Positions 20,144 to 30,352 of a stretch of 64,000 bases of DNA are shown here, piece after piece. This DNA comes from Arthrobacter sp. StoSoilB19 (lineage in GTDB: Bacteria; Actinomycetota; Actinomycetes; Actinomycetales; Micrococcaceae), in NCBI RefSeq assembly GCF_019977275.1, contig NZ_AP024650.1, positions 1 through 64,000 on the forward strand, given 5' to 3'. The position numbers and the translations under genes were made by a program. Positions within the stretch are counted from its first letter, which is position 1; each line of letters opens with the position of its first letter. Below the pieces are notes generated by a model, which did no database searches, was not told where the DNA came from, and saw nothing but the letters and a program-made list of their open reading frames with translations.

Positions 20144-20781
20144 CCACAACCAAGATCCTTGTAGTGGATAACTACGACAGCTTTGTCTACACCCTGGTGG
20201 GCTACCTCCAGGAGCTGGGCGCCGAGACCACAGTTGTCCGGAATGACGACGTGACGCTGGCGGAGGCGATTGAGCTTGCCAGCACCCGCGACGGCGTCCT
20301 CATCTCCCCGGGTCCGGGTAATCCTGCTGAAGCGGGCATCTGCATCGAGCTGATCAAGTGGTGTGGCGAAAACAGCGTCCCCATGTTCGGCGTATGCCTG
20401 GGCCACCAGGCACTGGCCGAGGCCTTCGGCGGCAAGGTGACGCACGCCCCGGAACTCATGCACGGCAAGACGTCCCAGGTGGAGCACATCGGCACCAGCG
20501 TTTTCGCCGGGCTCCCCTCCCCCATCACGGCCACCCGCTACCATTCCCTGGCCGCGGTCCGGGAGTCCATTCCTGACGTCCTGGAAGTCACCGCGCAGAC
20601 CGCATCCGGCGTGGTCATGGGGCTGCAGCACCGGACCGCGCCGCTCTGCGGTGTGCAGTTCCATCCCGAATCGGTCCTTACCGAAGGCGGCTACCAGATG
20701 CTCGGCAACTGGCTGGAGTCCCTGGGCATGAAAGGCGCAGCCGCGCGGGCGGCGAAACTGAGCCCCCTCATCCAGCACTAG
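20140..20781 (+). CDS. Anthranilate/aminodeoxychorismate synthase-type glutamine amidotransferase
   Basis: Class I glutamine amidotransferase that hydrolyses glutamine and passes ammonia to a chorismate-using partner. The 213-residue protein has the triad Cys86 (GVCLGHQAL), His175 and Glu177 (FHPESVLTEGG), and begins KILVVDNYDSF. The ATG at 20140 overlaps the preceding gene by four bases. No synthase component I gene is in the window. By sequence it could be TrpG or PabA; in actinobacteria the copy next to pknB is a long-standing neighbour of the kinase cluster. Confidence 0.93.
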   Translation: MTTTKILVVDNYDSFVYTLVGYLQELGAETTVVRNDDVTLAEAIELASTRDGVLISPGPGNPAEAGICIELIKWCGENSVPMFGVCLGHQALAEAFGGKVTHAPELMHGKTSQVEHIGTSVFAGLPSPITATRYHSLAAVRESIPDVLEVTAQTASGVVMGLQHRTAPLCGVQFHPESVLTEGGYQMLGNWLESLGMKGAAARAAKLSPLIQH

Positions 20782-20823
20782 GCCGGCGCCCTCCACCAAC
20801 CGAAAACAGGTCCAGGGAGGACG

Positions 20824-22818
20824 TCAGCCCTTCCTGGTGGGCTTCGGCGTGGGAGTGGGAGTGGGCGTCGGCGTCGCCGTTTCGGTCGGAGCCGGTGGGG
20901 GCGGAGCCTTGGCCACAACGATGCCGATGGTCTTTCCCTGGTCGACGGCGGCGTTGGCGGGGTCGCTCTGGTCCGTCACCTTGCCCGGCTCTACCTGGGA
21001 ATTCTCCGCCTCCATCACCGACGGCACCAGGCCAAGCCCCTTCAGGGCCGCCTCGGCCTCATCACGGGCCAGGCCGCGCAGTTCGGGGACAACCACCTTG
21101 CCCGTGGAAACGATGAGTTCCACGCTGGTGCCGACGCCAACGCTTTGCCCGGGCGCCGGATTGGAGGTGATCACTATTCCTGCCGGAACGGTGGCGCTGT
21201 TGGCCGTGCTGGTTGACGGCGCGCCCACCAGTCCCACCTGCCGCAGGATATCCCGGGCGGCTGCCTCGGTCTTGCCGGGGATGCTGTCCGGGACCTTAAC
21301 CGAACTGGGGCCCTCGGAGATGTTGAGGATGACCTCCGCCCCCGGCTCCAGTGACCCGCCCGCCGCGGGATCAGTCCCAATGGCGGTTCCCTTGGGCACT
21401 GTGTCATTCACCGCCCGCGCGATCCTGGGGCGCAGGCCGGCGTTGTACAGTGCCTGAAGCGCCGCGGTCTCCGTCATCGACGACACCGAGGGGATTGACA
21501 CTTTGGGTGCAGCGGGGGCTGGGCGGTTGACCGTTTGGTAGAGCCACAGGCCACCGCCTGCCAGTACCAGCAGGGTGAAGATCACCAGGGTGGCGATCCA
21601 CGCACGACGGCGGGACTTTTGCCGGGTGGTCCGCTCACGTTCCGGAGGGAAGCCAAGCGGGAGCGGCGCAGCCGACCCGTAATCGTCTGCCCTGTATCCG
21701 CCCGGCCTGTACCCGTCCATCTCCTGCTCATCCGCAAGTTCCAGCGGACCTGCTGCTCCGTCGTCATGGAGGGAGGGGGCTGCCAGGCGGCCGGTGGGCG
21801 CGTCATCAAGGAAGTTGGTCCCCGATGCGGCGAACGCCTCCGTTGGCGGGGACGCTTCGGGAACGTGGTCGTTGGGATCGGTGGGCGCCTCGGACACAGG
21901 CACGGCAGGGACAGGGACCCCGGCCTTTGCCGCCCTCAGGGCGCGCCGGAAGGCTGCGGCATCCTGGAACCTGTCGGCCCGGTTCTTTTGCAGGGCCTTG
22001 GCCAGTACGGTGTCCAGGGCCGGTGACACATCCGGATTCAGGCTGCTGGCGGGCTCCGGAATTTCCCGCACGTGCTGGTAAGCCACGGACACCGGGCTGT
22101 CCCCGACGAACGGAGGGCGCGAGGTCAGCATTTCGTAGAGCAGGCATGCGGCGGAATAAAGGTCACTGCGGGCGTCGACGGTTTCGCCCCGGGCCTGTTC
22201 CGGTGACAGGTACTGCGCTGTTCCCACCACTGCCTGGGTCTGGGTCATAGTGGCGGAGGAATCGGCAATCGCGCGGGCAATGCCGAAGTCCATCACCTTG
22301 ACGGAATTGCTGCCCGGGCAATACATCACATTGGCGGGCTTGATGTCCCGGTGCACGATTCCGGCCTTGTGGCTGTATTCCAGGGCGCCCAGGACCCCCA
22401 GGCAGTACTCGATGGCCTGGTCGATGCTGACCTCATGGGCGCGGATCAGATCGCGCAGGGTCTTTCCCTCGACGTACTCCATCACGATATAGGGCACGCG
22501 GACGTCCTCGCCGGTGCCGTCGTGGACCAGGTGTTCACCGGTATCGAAGATGGCCACGATCGAGGGGTGGTTCAGGGCCGCCACCGCCTGTGCCTCACGC
22601 TTGAACCGTGCCTGGAACTGCGGGTCGCGGGCCATATCCGGCCTGAGCAGTTTGATGGCAACAGTCCTGCCCAGGCGGGTGTCGGTTCCCCGGTAGACAT
22701 CCGCCATGCCGCCCCGGCCAATGAGGCTGCCCAGTTCGTAGCGGCCGCTCAGGACACGCCGGTTGTCCACCGGCAGGCTGTCCTCCCGGTGCAACGGTGT
22801 GCGTGGTGACTCATTCAC
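20824..22818 (-). CDS. pknB: Ser/Thr protein kinase PknB with three PASTA domains
   Basis: Transmembrane kinase controlling peptidoglycan synthesis and division. The 664-residue protein has a Gly loop IGRGGMADV (33-41), Lys56, HRD at 156-158, DFG at 177-179 and an activation segment with TMTQTQ. A membrane helix lies at about 406-427. Three extracellular PASTA repeats (about 439-503, 506-572, 574-637), which bind muropeptide or lipid II, precede a Pro/Thr tail. Mycobacterial PknB has four PASTA units. It is the last gene of the pstP-rodA-pbpA-pknA-pknB operon, 15 bases after pknA. Confidence 0.96.
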   Translation of the reverse strand: MNESPRTPLHREDSLPVDNRRVLSGRYELGSLIGRGGMADVYRGTDTRLGRTVAIKLLRPDMARDPQFQARFKREAQAVAALNHPSIVAIFDTGEHLVHDGTGEDVRVPYIVMEYVEGKTLRDLIRAHEVSIDQAIEYCLGVLGALEYSHKAGIVHRDIKPANVMYCPGSNSVKVMDFGIARAIADSSATMTQTQAVVGTAQYLSPEQARGETVDARSDLYSAACLLYEMLTSRPPFVGDSPVSVAYQHVREIPEPASSLNPDVSPALDTVLAKALQKNRADRFQDAAAFRRALRAAKAGVPVPAVPVSEAPTDPNDHVPEASPPTEAFAASGTNFLDDAPTGRLAAPSLHDDGAAGPLELADEQEMDGYRPGGYRADDYGSAAPLPLGFPPERERTTRQKSRRRAWIATLVIFTLLVLAGGGLWLYQTVNRPAPAAPKVSIPSVSSMTETAALQALYNAGLRPRIARAVNDTVPKGTAIGTDPAAGGSLEPGAEVILNISEGPSSVKVPDSIPGKTEAAARDILRQVGLVGAPSTSTANSATVPAGIVITSNPAPGQSVGVGTSVELIVSTGKVVVPELRGLARDEAEAALKGLGLVPSVMEAENSQVEPGKVTDQSDPANAAVDQGKTIGIVVAKAPPPPAPTETATPTPTPTPTPKPTRKG

Positions 22819-22833
22819 TGGTGGTCCCGACGT

Positions 22834-24561
22834 TTACGGCGTGCAGGTCGCAGGCGTTCCGGGCGTCTGGCCGGCCGCACAGGTTGGCAGGGGCGAGAGG
22901 GGCGTGGGGCCCGCCACGGGTGAGGACGTGGTGGGAGCAGGCGTGGGTGCCGCCGTCGTGGGCGCGGGTGATGGAGCGGTCGCGTAGATGACGGTAATCA
23001 GCGAACCCTTGGGCACCACGCCGGTCGGATTGAGCTCCAGGACGGTGCCGGGGGCGGCCGTCCGGCTCTCCTGCGGCAGGACCGTCACCTGGAGTCCCAG
23101 GTTGGCAAGGGACGTCCGGACCTGGCGGTAGTCCTTGCCGAGGTAGGCGGCCGGGATCACGTTGACAGTGTCCTGGGTGGGCTCGGAAGTAGGCGTCGGC
23201 GTCGGTGTGCTGCGCGTCTGCGTCGGCGTGGCTGACGCAGTGGTCCGCGTGGGCGTTGCCGACGACGGCGGCGCGCTGCTGGTGGTGATGCCGGATGTCG
23301 GGTTGCCGGAGGGCGAGAAGAGTCCCATTTGGTTCAGCAGGAAACCCACCAGCGCAAACAGGAGCAGCAGGATCAGGGCGACCAGGGGCCAGGTCCATGG
23401 ACTGCGTCCCTTGCGCCGGGGCTCATCGGAGGGACCGTCGTCGTACGTTTCCTCCTCCTGGTCCCAGTTCCGCTCGGCAGCCAGCGCATCGGCCCGGGCC
23501 AGTGGCCCCTTGGGAACATCCCCGTCGGCGGAAGCGCCCGCGGCGCCCGCAGCCAGCCCGGCCGCGGCGCCCGCCGCGCCGGCACCCAGCACTGGAAGGG
23601 CTGATGTGGCAGCCGGAGTGGAGTCATGCTGGGCGCCAATGACTCCGGTGGGGGCAGTGGCAGTGTCAACGGGGGCCGTGATGGGCCCTGTGTCGGCGTC
23701 GAAAAGAAGCATGCCGGGAACGGCGGCGCGTGCTGCGCTGATGTCGCCGTTGCGGATGGCCTCCGCAGCCTCGGCCAGCTTGATGGCGTTGGCGGGACGG
23801 TCCTTGGGGTCCTTGGCCAGCATTGACATCAGGAGGGCCCGGACCGGGGCCGGCAAGGTCTCCGAAAGAGGCGGCGGAGCGTCGTTCACCTGGGCCAGGG
23901 CAATGGCGATCTGCGATTCGCCGGAGAAAGGACGGTGCCCGCTGAGGCACTCGTAGCCGATAACGCCGAGCGAGTAGATGTCCGAGGATCCCGTGGCGGT
24001 CTGGCCGGTCGCCTGCTCGGGTGCCAGGTACTGCGCCGTTCCCATGACCTGGCCGGTCTGCGTGAGGGGCACCTGGTCGGCGAGTCGGGCGATGCCGAAG
24101 TCCGTGACTTTGACCCGTCCGTCCGGGGTGATCAGGAGGTTGCCGGGCTTGACGTCGCGGTGGACCAGGCCCTGGGCGTGGGCGACGGCCAGGGCGCGGG
24201 CGGTCTGCGCAATGATGGACAGCGTGCGGTCCGGCGACAGCACTTGTTCGTGCTCGATGATGCTGCTCAGGGGCTGGCCCGGGACCAGTTCCATGACCAG
24301 GTAGGCCGAGCCTTCTTCTTCGCCGTAGTCAAAGACGTTGGCGATCCCCACATGGTTCAGCAGGGCAGTGTGGCGGGCCTCCGCACGGAAGCGCTGGAGG
24401 AATCCGGGGTCCCCCGTGTACTCCTCCTTCAGCACCTTGATGGCGACGATGCGGCCCAGGACGAGGTCTTTGGCTTTCCAGACTTCCCCCATGCCGCCGA
24501 TCGCAATCCGCGTGGTCAGCTGGAATCTGCCGCCGAGGGTGATTCCGGTTGTAGGCCTCAC
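22834..24561 (-). CDS. pknA: Ser/Thr protein kinase, PknA-like, with one PASTA domain
   Basis: The 575-residue protein has a kinase domain with invariant Lys42, HRD 134-136 and DFG 154-156, an Ala/Gly-rich juxtamembrane region, and a membrane helix at 391-413. A Thr/Pro-rich extracellular stalk leads to a single PASTA-like unit (about 464-528) and a low-complexity tail ending CTP. Mycobacterial PknA has no PASTA domain, so this one probably has its own sensing ability. The gene overlaps pbpA by four bases. The pknA name rests on its position and on its difference from the adjacent PknB. Confidence 0.92.
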   Translation of the reverse strand: MRPTTGITLGGRFQLTTRIAIGGMGEVWKAKDLVLGRIVAIKVLKEEYTGDPGFLQRFRAEARHTALLNHVGIANVFDYGEEEGSAYLVMELVPGQPLSSIIEHEQVLSPDRTLSIIAQTARALAVAHAQGLVHRDVKPGNLLITPDGRVKVTDFGIARLADQVPLTQTGQVMGTAQYLAPEQATGQTATGSSDIYSLGVIGYECLSGHRPFSGESQIAIALAQVNDAPPPLSETLPAPVRALLMSMLAKDPKDRPANAIKLAEAAEAIRNGDISAARAAVPGMLLFDADTGPITAPVDTATAPTGVIGAQHDSTPAATSALPVLGAGAAGAAAGLAAGAAGASADGDVPKGPLARADALAAERNWDQEEETYDDGPSDEPRRKGRSPWTWPLVALILLLLFALVGFLLNQMGLFSPSGNPTSGITTSSAPPSSATPTRTTASATPTQTRSTPTPTPTSEPTQDTVNVIPAAYLGKDYRQVRTSLANLGLQVTVLPQESRTAAPGTVLELNPTGVVPKGSLITVIYATAPSPAPTTAAPTPAPTTSSPVAGPTPLSPLPTCAAGQTPGTPATCTP

Positions 24562-26018
24562 TTATTCAACACCGCCTCAAAAATCTTCTTCGCGTTAGGA
24601 CTGGTCAGCTGTGCGCCGGTGGTGATGTTCACGCCCTCCATGACGATCGTGACACTCACCTGCGGATTGTTTGCGGGCGCGAAGCCGGTGAACCAGGAGT
24701 TATTGGTTCCGTTCCCGAGCTCTGCGGTTCCTGTCTTGCCGGCCACCTGGACGCCGGGGACCGCTGCGCCCTTGGCAATGCCCTCGCTGACTGCGCTTGC
24801 CATCCACTCGGTGATCTGGCTGGCGATCTGCGGGGTGGTGGAGGTGCGCAGTTGCTGCGGCTGCGGTTCGTCGATGACACGAAGGTCCGGAGAGCGCAGG
24901 GTCTTGATGAGGTTAGGCTGCATCTGCTTGCCGCCGTTGGCGATGGCGGAGGTCATCATGTTGATCTGCAGCGGCGTGGCGCGGACATCCTTCTGTCCGA
25001 TTGCCGACTGGGCAAGGCCGGGTGCGTCCAGGTTTCCGGGGAAACCATTGCCCAGCGCGTGGCCCAGCTTCAGCTGGCCGCCGACGTCCTCGCCGAAGCC
25101 GAACTTCTTGGCCTGGTCGGCGATGGCGTCGCGGCCAAGATCCAGGGCAATGCTGGCGAAGGGGGTATTGCAGGACTGCTGCAGCGCGAAGGCGAAGCTG
25201 GCGGTGTCCCTGGTGTAGCAGTTGCCGCCCGCGTAGTTGGGCAGTTTGTACTGGATGCCGTCAAAGGGCATCTCCGCCGGGTTGGGGAGGACACTCTCCT
25301 TGTTGTACTTGCCGGAGGCAAGCGCCGCCGCGGTGTCCACGAGCTTGAAGACCGATCCCGGTGCGAGCAGCTCGCCGGTGGGGCCGCTGACGTTCTGGTT
25401 CAGGTTGATGCCCGGAACCTTGACCAGCTCGTTCATGCCGGCGCGCTCCGCGGCAGCGTCCTGGGTGGCCACCACGTTGGGGTTGTAGGACGGCTTGGAC
25501 ACCATGGCCAGGATGGCGCCGGTCTTGGGGTTGGTCACCACAATCGAGCCGCGCTGTCCGTCCGGGATCAGGCTGTAGGCAAGCTTCTGGATCTGGGGGT
25601 CGATGGTGAGTTCCACGGACGCGCCCTTGGGCTGGTTGCCCAGGAAGAGCTGGCCCACCCGGTCAAGGAAGAGCTGGTCCGAGTTCCCCGCCAGTTCGGC
25701 GCCCATGGCCTGTTCCAGGCCGGTGGCGCCATAGTTCTTCGAGAAGTAGCCGGTGATTCCCGCATACAGTTCCGGCTGCGGGTAGGTGCGCTGGAACTTG
25801 CAGGTCTCCGAACCGGTTTCCACCGACTCGGCAACGGGGGTGCCCCCAACGATGATGGCGCCGCGGTCGTTGCAGTAGTTCTGCAGGATGGCACGCTGGT
25901 TCAGGGGGTTGGTCTTGAGGTCGTCGGCGCCTACCACCTGCACGTAGCTGATGGCCCCGAACAGCAGTGCAAACATGGCCACTGCGGCTACCCATGAATG
26001 CCGGATTGCCTGGTTCAT
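24558..26018 (-). CDS. pbpA: Class B penicillin-binding protein PbpA
   Basis: Transpeptidase that cross-links peptidoglycan with its partner RodA/FtsW. The 486-residue protein has an N-terminal membrane anchor (about 8-30), a dimerisation-like region and a transpeptidase domain with SVFK at 222-225, SCN at 282-284 and KTG at 428-430. All three active-site motifs are intact. It overlaps rodA and pknA by four bases each (ATGA), so translation is coupled across the cluster. Confidence 0.95.
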   Translation of the reverse strand: MNQAIRHSWVAAVAMFALLFGAISYVQVVGADDLKTNPLNQRAILQNYCNDRGAIIVGGTPVAESVETGSETCKFQRTYPQPELYAGITGYFSKNYGATGLEQAMGAELAGNSDQLFLDRVGQLFLGNQPKGASVELTIDPQIQKLAYSLIPDGQRGSIVVTNPKTGAILAMVSKPSYNPNVVATQDAAAERAGMNELVKVPGINLNQNVSGPTGELLAPGSVFKLVDTAAALASGKYNKESVLPNPAEMPFDGIQYKLPNYAGGNCYTRDTASFAFALQQSCNTPFASIALDLGRDAIADQAKKFGFGEDVGGQLKLGHALGNGFPGNLDAPGLAQSAIGQKDVRATPLQINMMTSAIANGGKQMQPNLIKTLRSPDLRVIDEPQPQQLRTSTTPQIASQITEWMASAVSEGIAKGAAVPGVQVAGKTGTAELGNGTNNSWFTGFAPANNPQVSVTIVMEGVNITTGAQLTSPNAKKIFEAVLNK

Positions 26019-27403
26019 GCCTGCTTCACCGCCTCGGTTGGAGTGTCAATGCCTGTTGCCGCTGCCGTCCCGGCCGGCGGCAACGGTGTAGTGTCCACCG
26101 GCCCGCGGGCCGCATGCGAGATCATCAGGAGCAGTCCCACAATGATCCAGTTGGCCAGAAGGGACGAACCGCCGGCCGCCAGGAACGGCGTGGTAAGCCC
26201 GGTCAGTGGAATGAGCCGGGTGACCCCGCCGATGACCACGAAGCACTGAAGCGCCACCGCGAAGGAAAGGCCGCAGGCGAGCAGCTTTCCGAACGCGTCC
26301 CGCGTGCCCAGGGCGGCGCGGAATCCGCGGGTGATCAGCAGCAGGTACAGCAGGACGACGGCGAACAGGCCGATGAGGCCCAGTTCCTCGCCCAGGGAGG
26401 CGATGATCATGTCGCTGTTGGCGAACGGGACCAGGTCCGGGCGGCCCTGGCCAAGGCCGGTGCCCACCAGGCCGCCGTTGGCCATGCCGAACAGGCCCTC
26501 GATGACCTGCCGGCTGCCGTTCTCGTAGACATCGGGGGAGAAGGCGTTGAGCCAGCCGTAGACGCGCTGCTGGACGTGGGAGAACACCTGGGCGGCCACG
26601 AAACCGCCGCCGAGGATCAGCGCCAGTCCAATCACCACCCAGCTGATGCGGCTGGTTGCCACGTAGATCATGACGATGAACAGCCCGAAGAAGAGCAGGG
26701 AGGAACCAAGGTCCCGCTGGAAGATCAGGACACCGATGCTGACCAGCCACGCGGTGATCATGGGGCCCATGTCCTTGAACCGGGGAAACTGCAGGGGGCC
26801 GATCTTGCGGCCTGCCAGCAAGATGAGGTCACGGTTGGAGGAAAGATACCCGGCGAAGAATATGGCGAGCGTAATCTTGGCTACTTCGCCCGGCTGGAAC
26901 GTCATGGGGCCAACCCTGATCCACACCCGTGCGCCGAGGATTTCGCCGGCGCTGACTCCCGGGACCAGGGGCAGGATCAGCAGCAGGGCGGACGCAGCCA
27001 GGGAAATGAAGGTGAACCGGCGCAGGATGCGGTGGTCCTTCAGGAAGAACACGACGGCGATGGCCACCGCCATGGCGATGAGGGTCCACCGGAGCTGGTT
27101 GTTTCCCGTGTCCTCGCCCGGAGCATCCAGGCGGTGGATCATCGCAAGACCCAAGCCGTTAAGGGCGACGACAATCGGAAGTATTACCGGATCGGCATAC
27201 TTTGCGCGGAAGCGCAGGACACCGTGGAAGGCCAGGGCTGCCGCTGCCAGCAGGCTGGACTGGAACCAGAAGTCGGAATCGAAGGCCTTCTCCTGGTCCA
27301 CGCCCACCATCATGTTGGCGCCGATGCCAACGGCGAGGGCCAGGAGCAGGAGGGCAAGTTCAACGTTGCGGCGGGGCTTGGGCAAAGTGCTTACCTGGCT
27401 CAT
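26015..27403 (-). CDS. rodA: RodA/FtsW-family peptidoglycan polymerase
   Basis: SEDS-family glycosyltransferase that polymerises lipid II. The 462-residue protein has about 12 membrane segments. Family motifs include a FQPGEVAKI loop, DLGSS (in FQRDLGSSLLFF), and the C-terminal GLTTPFLAAGGSS. I start at the ATG at 27403, which overlaps the pstP stop (ATGA). The open frame extends 60 residues upstream, but that part lies inside pstP and looks unrelated. The enzyme partners with PbpA, encoded next. Confidence 0.95.
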   Translation of the reverse strand: MSQVSTLPKPRRNVELALLLLALAVGIGANMMVGVDQEKAFDSDFWFQSSLLAAAALAFHGVLRFRAKYADPVILPIVVALNGLGLAMIHRLDAPGEDTGNNQLRWTLIAMAVAIAVVFFLKDHRILRRFTFISLAASALLLILPLVPGVSAGEILGARVWIRVGPMTFQPGEVAKITLAIFFAGYLSSNRDLILLAGRKIGPLQFPRFKDMGPMITAWLVSIGVLIFQRDLGSSLLFFGLFIVMIYVATSRISWVVIGLALILGGGFVAAQVFSHVQQRVYGWLNAFSPDVYENGSRQVIEGLFGMANGGLVGTGLGQGRPDLVPFANSDMIIASLGEELGLIGLFAVVLLYLLLITRGFRAALGTRDAFGKLLACGLSFAVALQCFVVIGGVTRLIPLTGLTTPFLAAGGSSLLANWIIVGLLLMISHAARGPVDTTPLPPAGTAAATGIDTPTEAVKQA

Positions 27404-29136
27404 TTGGCCGCCTCGCAGGTGATAGTCGGAGTGGGGGACGGAGAAGCCGCGGAGGGTGCGGGCGCGGCGGCATCCGGTGCGGGCGGCGGAGCGGCTGCGC
27501 TGGCGGGCGGCGCTGCACTTGCCGACGTGCCTGTGCTTGCCGACGGGGCAGGCGCAGTGGCGGAGGCAGATGGCCTGGGGCACTCCTCCTCGGGGGAGGT
27601 TGTTCCCGTGAGCTCCAGGTTCTTGACGATCCGCTGCGCGTCATAGAGGTCATTGGCGGGGACGGTCTGGCGGACCCGTTGCTGCGAGAACGGCGGGAGC
27701 GAGTCCATGCGGATATCCGTCACAGCCTCAAGGGAGGACAGCTGGATGGGTCCCAACCGTTGGGAGACCCCGTTGTAGATGGCCACCCGGGAATCGAACT
27801 CGCCGACGTAGTAGCGGGTCTGGGTCCAGGCGTACCCCAGCCACAGGCCGACGGCAACGACAACCAGCACGGCGGCTGCAACGGACCAGGCCACCCAGCG
27901 GCGCGGACGCAGCGTCGGCAAAGTGTCCTCGGGATCGACGGCCGGTTCTGCCTTATGGGTGAGGAGCGTGGCTGCCCGTCGTGCCACGGTACGTCCGGCC
28001 ACGGTGGGGATGGAGCCCGATTCGGCGGCGGCAGCGGCAGCACCCACCAGTTCATGCGGGCGGGAGGCAAGTTCTTCGCGGAGGACTTCAGCGGAAAGAT
28101 GTTCGCCCAGGTGGGGGTCTGTACTGCCGGCCTCGGAGGAGCCGGCCTCCGGATCCCTGGTGCCGCCGACGGCCGTCTTCTTTTCGGGCGCCCGTTCCTG
28201 CCCGGCATCGTCAGTGGCTGAACCGGACTTGGCCGGTTCCGTCCCGCCGGCCGGAACAGGGGACGCGGCGGTGGCGCCTTGCCCGCCAGCTGCCGCGGCA
28301 GCGGACTTGCCGCCCTGCACCGGCGGAACGATTTCGACGGCGGCCGTGCTGACGTCGTCGGGCGTTTCCTCCACGATGTCCACCATGACCACGGTGACGT
28401 TATCCGGCGAACCGGCCTCAAGAGTCAGTTCAACGAGGGTGTCAGCGCATTCGTGCAGGTTGTGGGTTTCCCGGACCGTCCGCTCCACGGCGTGCGCGGC
28501 GACGTAGTTCAGCCCGTCGGAGCACAGCAGCCACCGGTCGCCGGGACGGGCGTCCAGGGTGTCCAGATCGAGTTCGGGGCTGGCATCGACGTCGCCCAGG
28601 ACCCGCATGAGGACATTCTTGTGCGGGTGCGTTTCCGCTTCCTCAGGCCTGAGCCGGCCTTCGTCGATGAGCCGCTGTACGAAGGTGTGGTCCACGCTGA
28701 CCTGTTTGAATTCGCCGTCGCGGAGCCGGTAGGCCCGGGAGTCGCCGATGTGCGCGAAGTGCAGTTTGCCGTCTGCCAGCAGGAGGGCCGTCACGGTGGT
28801 GCCCATGCCGGCCAGCTTGGGGTTGATGTGCACCAGTTCGGAGAGCAGTGAGTTGGCGGTCTGGATTTCGTCGGCCAGGATCGTCCCGGCTTCATCGCCG
28901 TGGTCGGGGCTGTCCAGGTGGATCATGTCCAGGACGGTCGCGGCTGAGGCAACGTCACCGCCCGCGTGGCCGCCCATGCCGTCGGCGACGACGGCGAGGT
29001 GGCGGCCCGCGTAGGCGGAATCGTCATTCTTCGAACGGATCCGGCCGACGTCGGACCGCGCCGCGAAGCGCATGATGAGGGGCCGCTGCGCCGGGCTGGA
29101 GCCGGTTGCGGGGTTTTCAGCCTCGGCCACGGTCAC
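27400..29136 (-). CDS. pstP: PP2C-family Ser/Thr phosphatase PstP
   Basis: Metal-dependent phosphatase that reverses PknA/PknB phosphorylation. The 578-residue protein has a PP2C domain (about 21-256) with RSKNDD, metal-binding Asp52 (VVADGMGGHAGG), Asp207 (CSDGL) and Asp245 (GSPDN). A 150-residue disordered linker, a membrane helix (about 414-436) and an extracellular tail follow. Mycobacterial PstP is shorter (about 514 residues), the difference being mostly linker. The start is the ATG at 29136, overlapping fhaB by four bases. Confidence 0.95.
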   Translation of the reverse strand: MTVAEAENPATGSSPAQRPLIMRFAARSDVGRIRSKNDDSAYAGRHLAVVADGMGGHAGGDVASAATVLDMIHLDSPDHGDEAGTILADEIQTANSLLSELVHINPKLAGMGTTVTALLLADGKLHFAHIGDSRAYRLRDGEFKQVSVDHTFVQRLIDEGRLRPEEAETHPHKNVLMRVLGDVDASPELDLDTLDARPGDRWLLCSDGLNYVAAHAVERTVRETHNLHECADTLVELTLEAGSPDNVTVVMVDIVEETPDDVSTAAVEIVPPVQGGKSAAAAAGGQGATAASPVPAGGTEPAKSGSATDDAGQERAPEKKTAVGGTRDPEAGSSEAGSTDPHLGEHLSAEVLREELASRPHELVGAAAAAAESGSIPTVAGRTVARRAATLLTHKAEPAVDPEDTLPTLRPRRWVAWSVAAAVLVVVAVGLWLGYAWTQTRYYVGEFDSRVAIYNGVSQRLGPIQLSSLEAVTDIRMDSLPPFSQQRVRQTVPANDLYDAQRIVKNLELTGTTSPEEECPRPSASATAPAPSASTGTSASAAPPASAAAPPPAPDAAAPAPSAASPSPTPTITCEAAK

Positions 29137-29612
29137 GGCCTCAATTCAATGACCGTCTTGCCGATTCTCACGGGGACCCCTGGCTCCACGGGCAGGGCAC
29201 GGGTCAGTTGCTGGTCTCCCAGGTAGGTTCCGTTGGTGGAGCCAAGGTCTTCGATGAACCAACGGCTGCCCTGCGGGAAGAGCCGGGCGTGGCGGCCGGA
29301 AGCGTAGTCGTCTTCCAGCACCAGGGTGGCTTCCTGGGCGCGGCCCAGCAGGATGGGGCTGGCCGCCAGGGGCAGGGTCCTGCCCTTGAGCGGGCCTTCG
29401 ACCACCACCAGTTGCCGGGCCTGCTGCTTTACGGGCTGCGGGGTCTCGGCAAGTTCCGGGTTCCGGCGGACCTGGCGGGCGGTGGGCACGCCGGATGCGG
29501 CCTTCCGGCCCAACATGAGGTCCCGGCGCATGGCGGAGACGATGCTGAAGATGAGTACCCAGAGGAGCAGCAGGAAGCCGAACCGCAGCGCGGTGATGGT
29601 CAGGTCGCTCAT
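29133..29612 (-). CDS. fhaB: FHA-domain protein FhaB (FipA-like)
   Basis: Phosphothreonine-binding adaptor linking the kinases to the division machinery. The 159-residue protein has a membrane helix at about 8-27 (RFGFLLLLWVLIFSIVSA) and a C-terminal FHA domain with GR 90-91, SGRH 105-108 and STNG 125-128, the phosphopeptide-binding residues. It overlaps pstP and fhaA by four bases each. Confidence 0.94.
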   Translation of the reverse strand: MSDLTITALRFGFLLLLWVLIFSIVSAMRRDLMLGRKAASGVPTARQVRRNPELAETPQPVKQQARQLVVVEGPLKGRTLPLAASPILLGRAQEATLVLEDDYASGRHARLFPQGSRWFIEDLGSTNGTYLGDQQLTRALPVEPGVPVRIGKTVIELRP

Positions 29613-30352
29613 GCGTGGCCACCCGGGTTGGCAGGAAGCAGGCGGAAGATGATCTTTGTCCGTCCCATCGTGATGGTGGAGCCGTCTGTGAGTTCGATGC
29701 TTCCGGAGACCTTCTGCCCGTTGACGTAGCTGCCGTTGGTGGATCCCAGGTCCACGGCGCTGGTGGCGCCGTTGGCCGTTCGGATTTCCAGGTGGCGCCG
29801 CGATACGCCTGTGTCATCAATGTGGATGTCCGCCTCGGACGACCTGCCCAGGACGATGGACGGGGCGTTCAGCGAATAACGCTGGCCCTCGATGTCCAGC
29901 ACAGGCTGCAGCCTCACGGGCGGCCGGCTGGGAGCTGCCGGCACGTTCGGCCGGGGCGGCGTGGCGCCGCCGGAGCCTTGGGACTTTTCGGTGGAGGAGG
30001 CAATTTCGAAATCACCGGGGCGGAGTGCCGTTTCGCGGCGGAAGGAGATCCGGACGGGCCCCTGGAGGGTGTAGCCCTGGCTCCGGACGTGGTTGATGAC
30101 CACGTCGCAGAGTTCTTCGGCCAGCGGCGTGCCCCACTCCTGTGCGCGTCCGAAGTCCTCATCGCTGAGCTGGACGTCGAAGACGTTGGGCACCAGCGTA
30201 CGTCCGGCCGCAATGGTGATCGCTTTATGGTCCACCTCGCGGCGGAGCCTGCTGGCGATCTCCACAGGTTCGACCTGGGCCTTGGAACCGGTGGAGAAGA
30301 CACCGCGGACGGCCTTTTCAATGCCACGTTCAACCTTGTCCAGCAGACCCAT
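29609..30352 (-). CDS. fhaA: FHA-domain protein FhaA with DUF3662 domain
   Basis: Cytoplasmic adaptor that binds phosphorylated partners such as the lipid II flippase MurJ in mycobacteria. The 247-residue protein begins MGLLDKVERGIEKAVRGVF, then has a DUF3662 domain (about 1-118), a flexible Pro-rich linker, and an FHA domain (148-236) with GR 169-170, SRRH 184-187 and STNG 204-207. It is shorter than mycobacterial FhaA because the linker is short. I start at the ATG at 30352 with AAGGAG seven bases upstream; a longer frame adds 56 Arg/Gly-rich residues with no family match. It is the first gene of the kinase operon. Confidence 0.94.
   Translation of the reverse strand: MGLLDKVERGIEKAVRGVFSTGSKAQVEPVEIASRLRREVDHKAITIAAGRTLVPNVFDVQLSDEDFGRAQEWGTPLAEELCDVVINHVRSQGYTLQGPVRISFRRETALRPGDFEIASSTEKSQGSGGATPPRPNVPAAPSRPPVRLQPVLDIEGQRYSLNAPSIVLGRSSEADIHIDDTGVSRRHLEIRTANGATSAVDLGSTNGSYVNGQKVSGSIELTDGSTITMGRTKIIFRLLPANPGGHA

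Noticed and set aside
20837..21457. Val/Gly-rich plus-strand frame opposite the PknB tail
   Set aside because: It is the complement of the Thr/Pro-rich PknB C-terminus and PASTA repeats.
23935..25218. Long plus-strand open frame over pknA and pbpA
   Set aside because: Antisense to two genes with full catalytic motifs; its own product has no family features.
25967..27646. Plus-strand open frame of 559 codons opposite rodA
   Set aside because: Antisense artefact; RodA/FtsW motifs are on the other strand.
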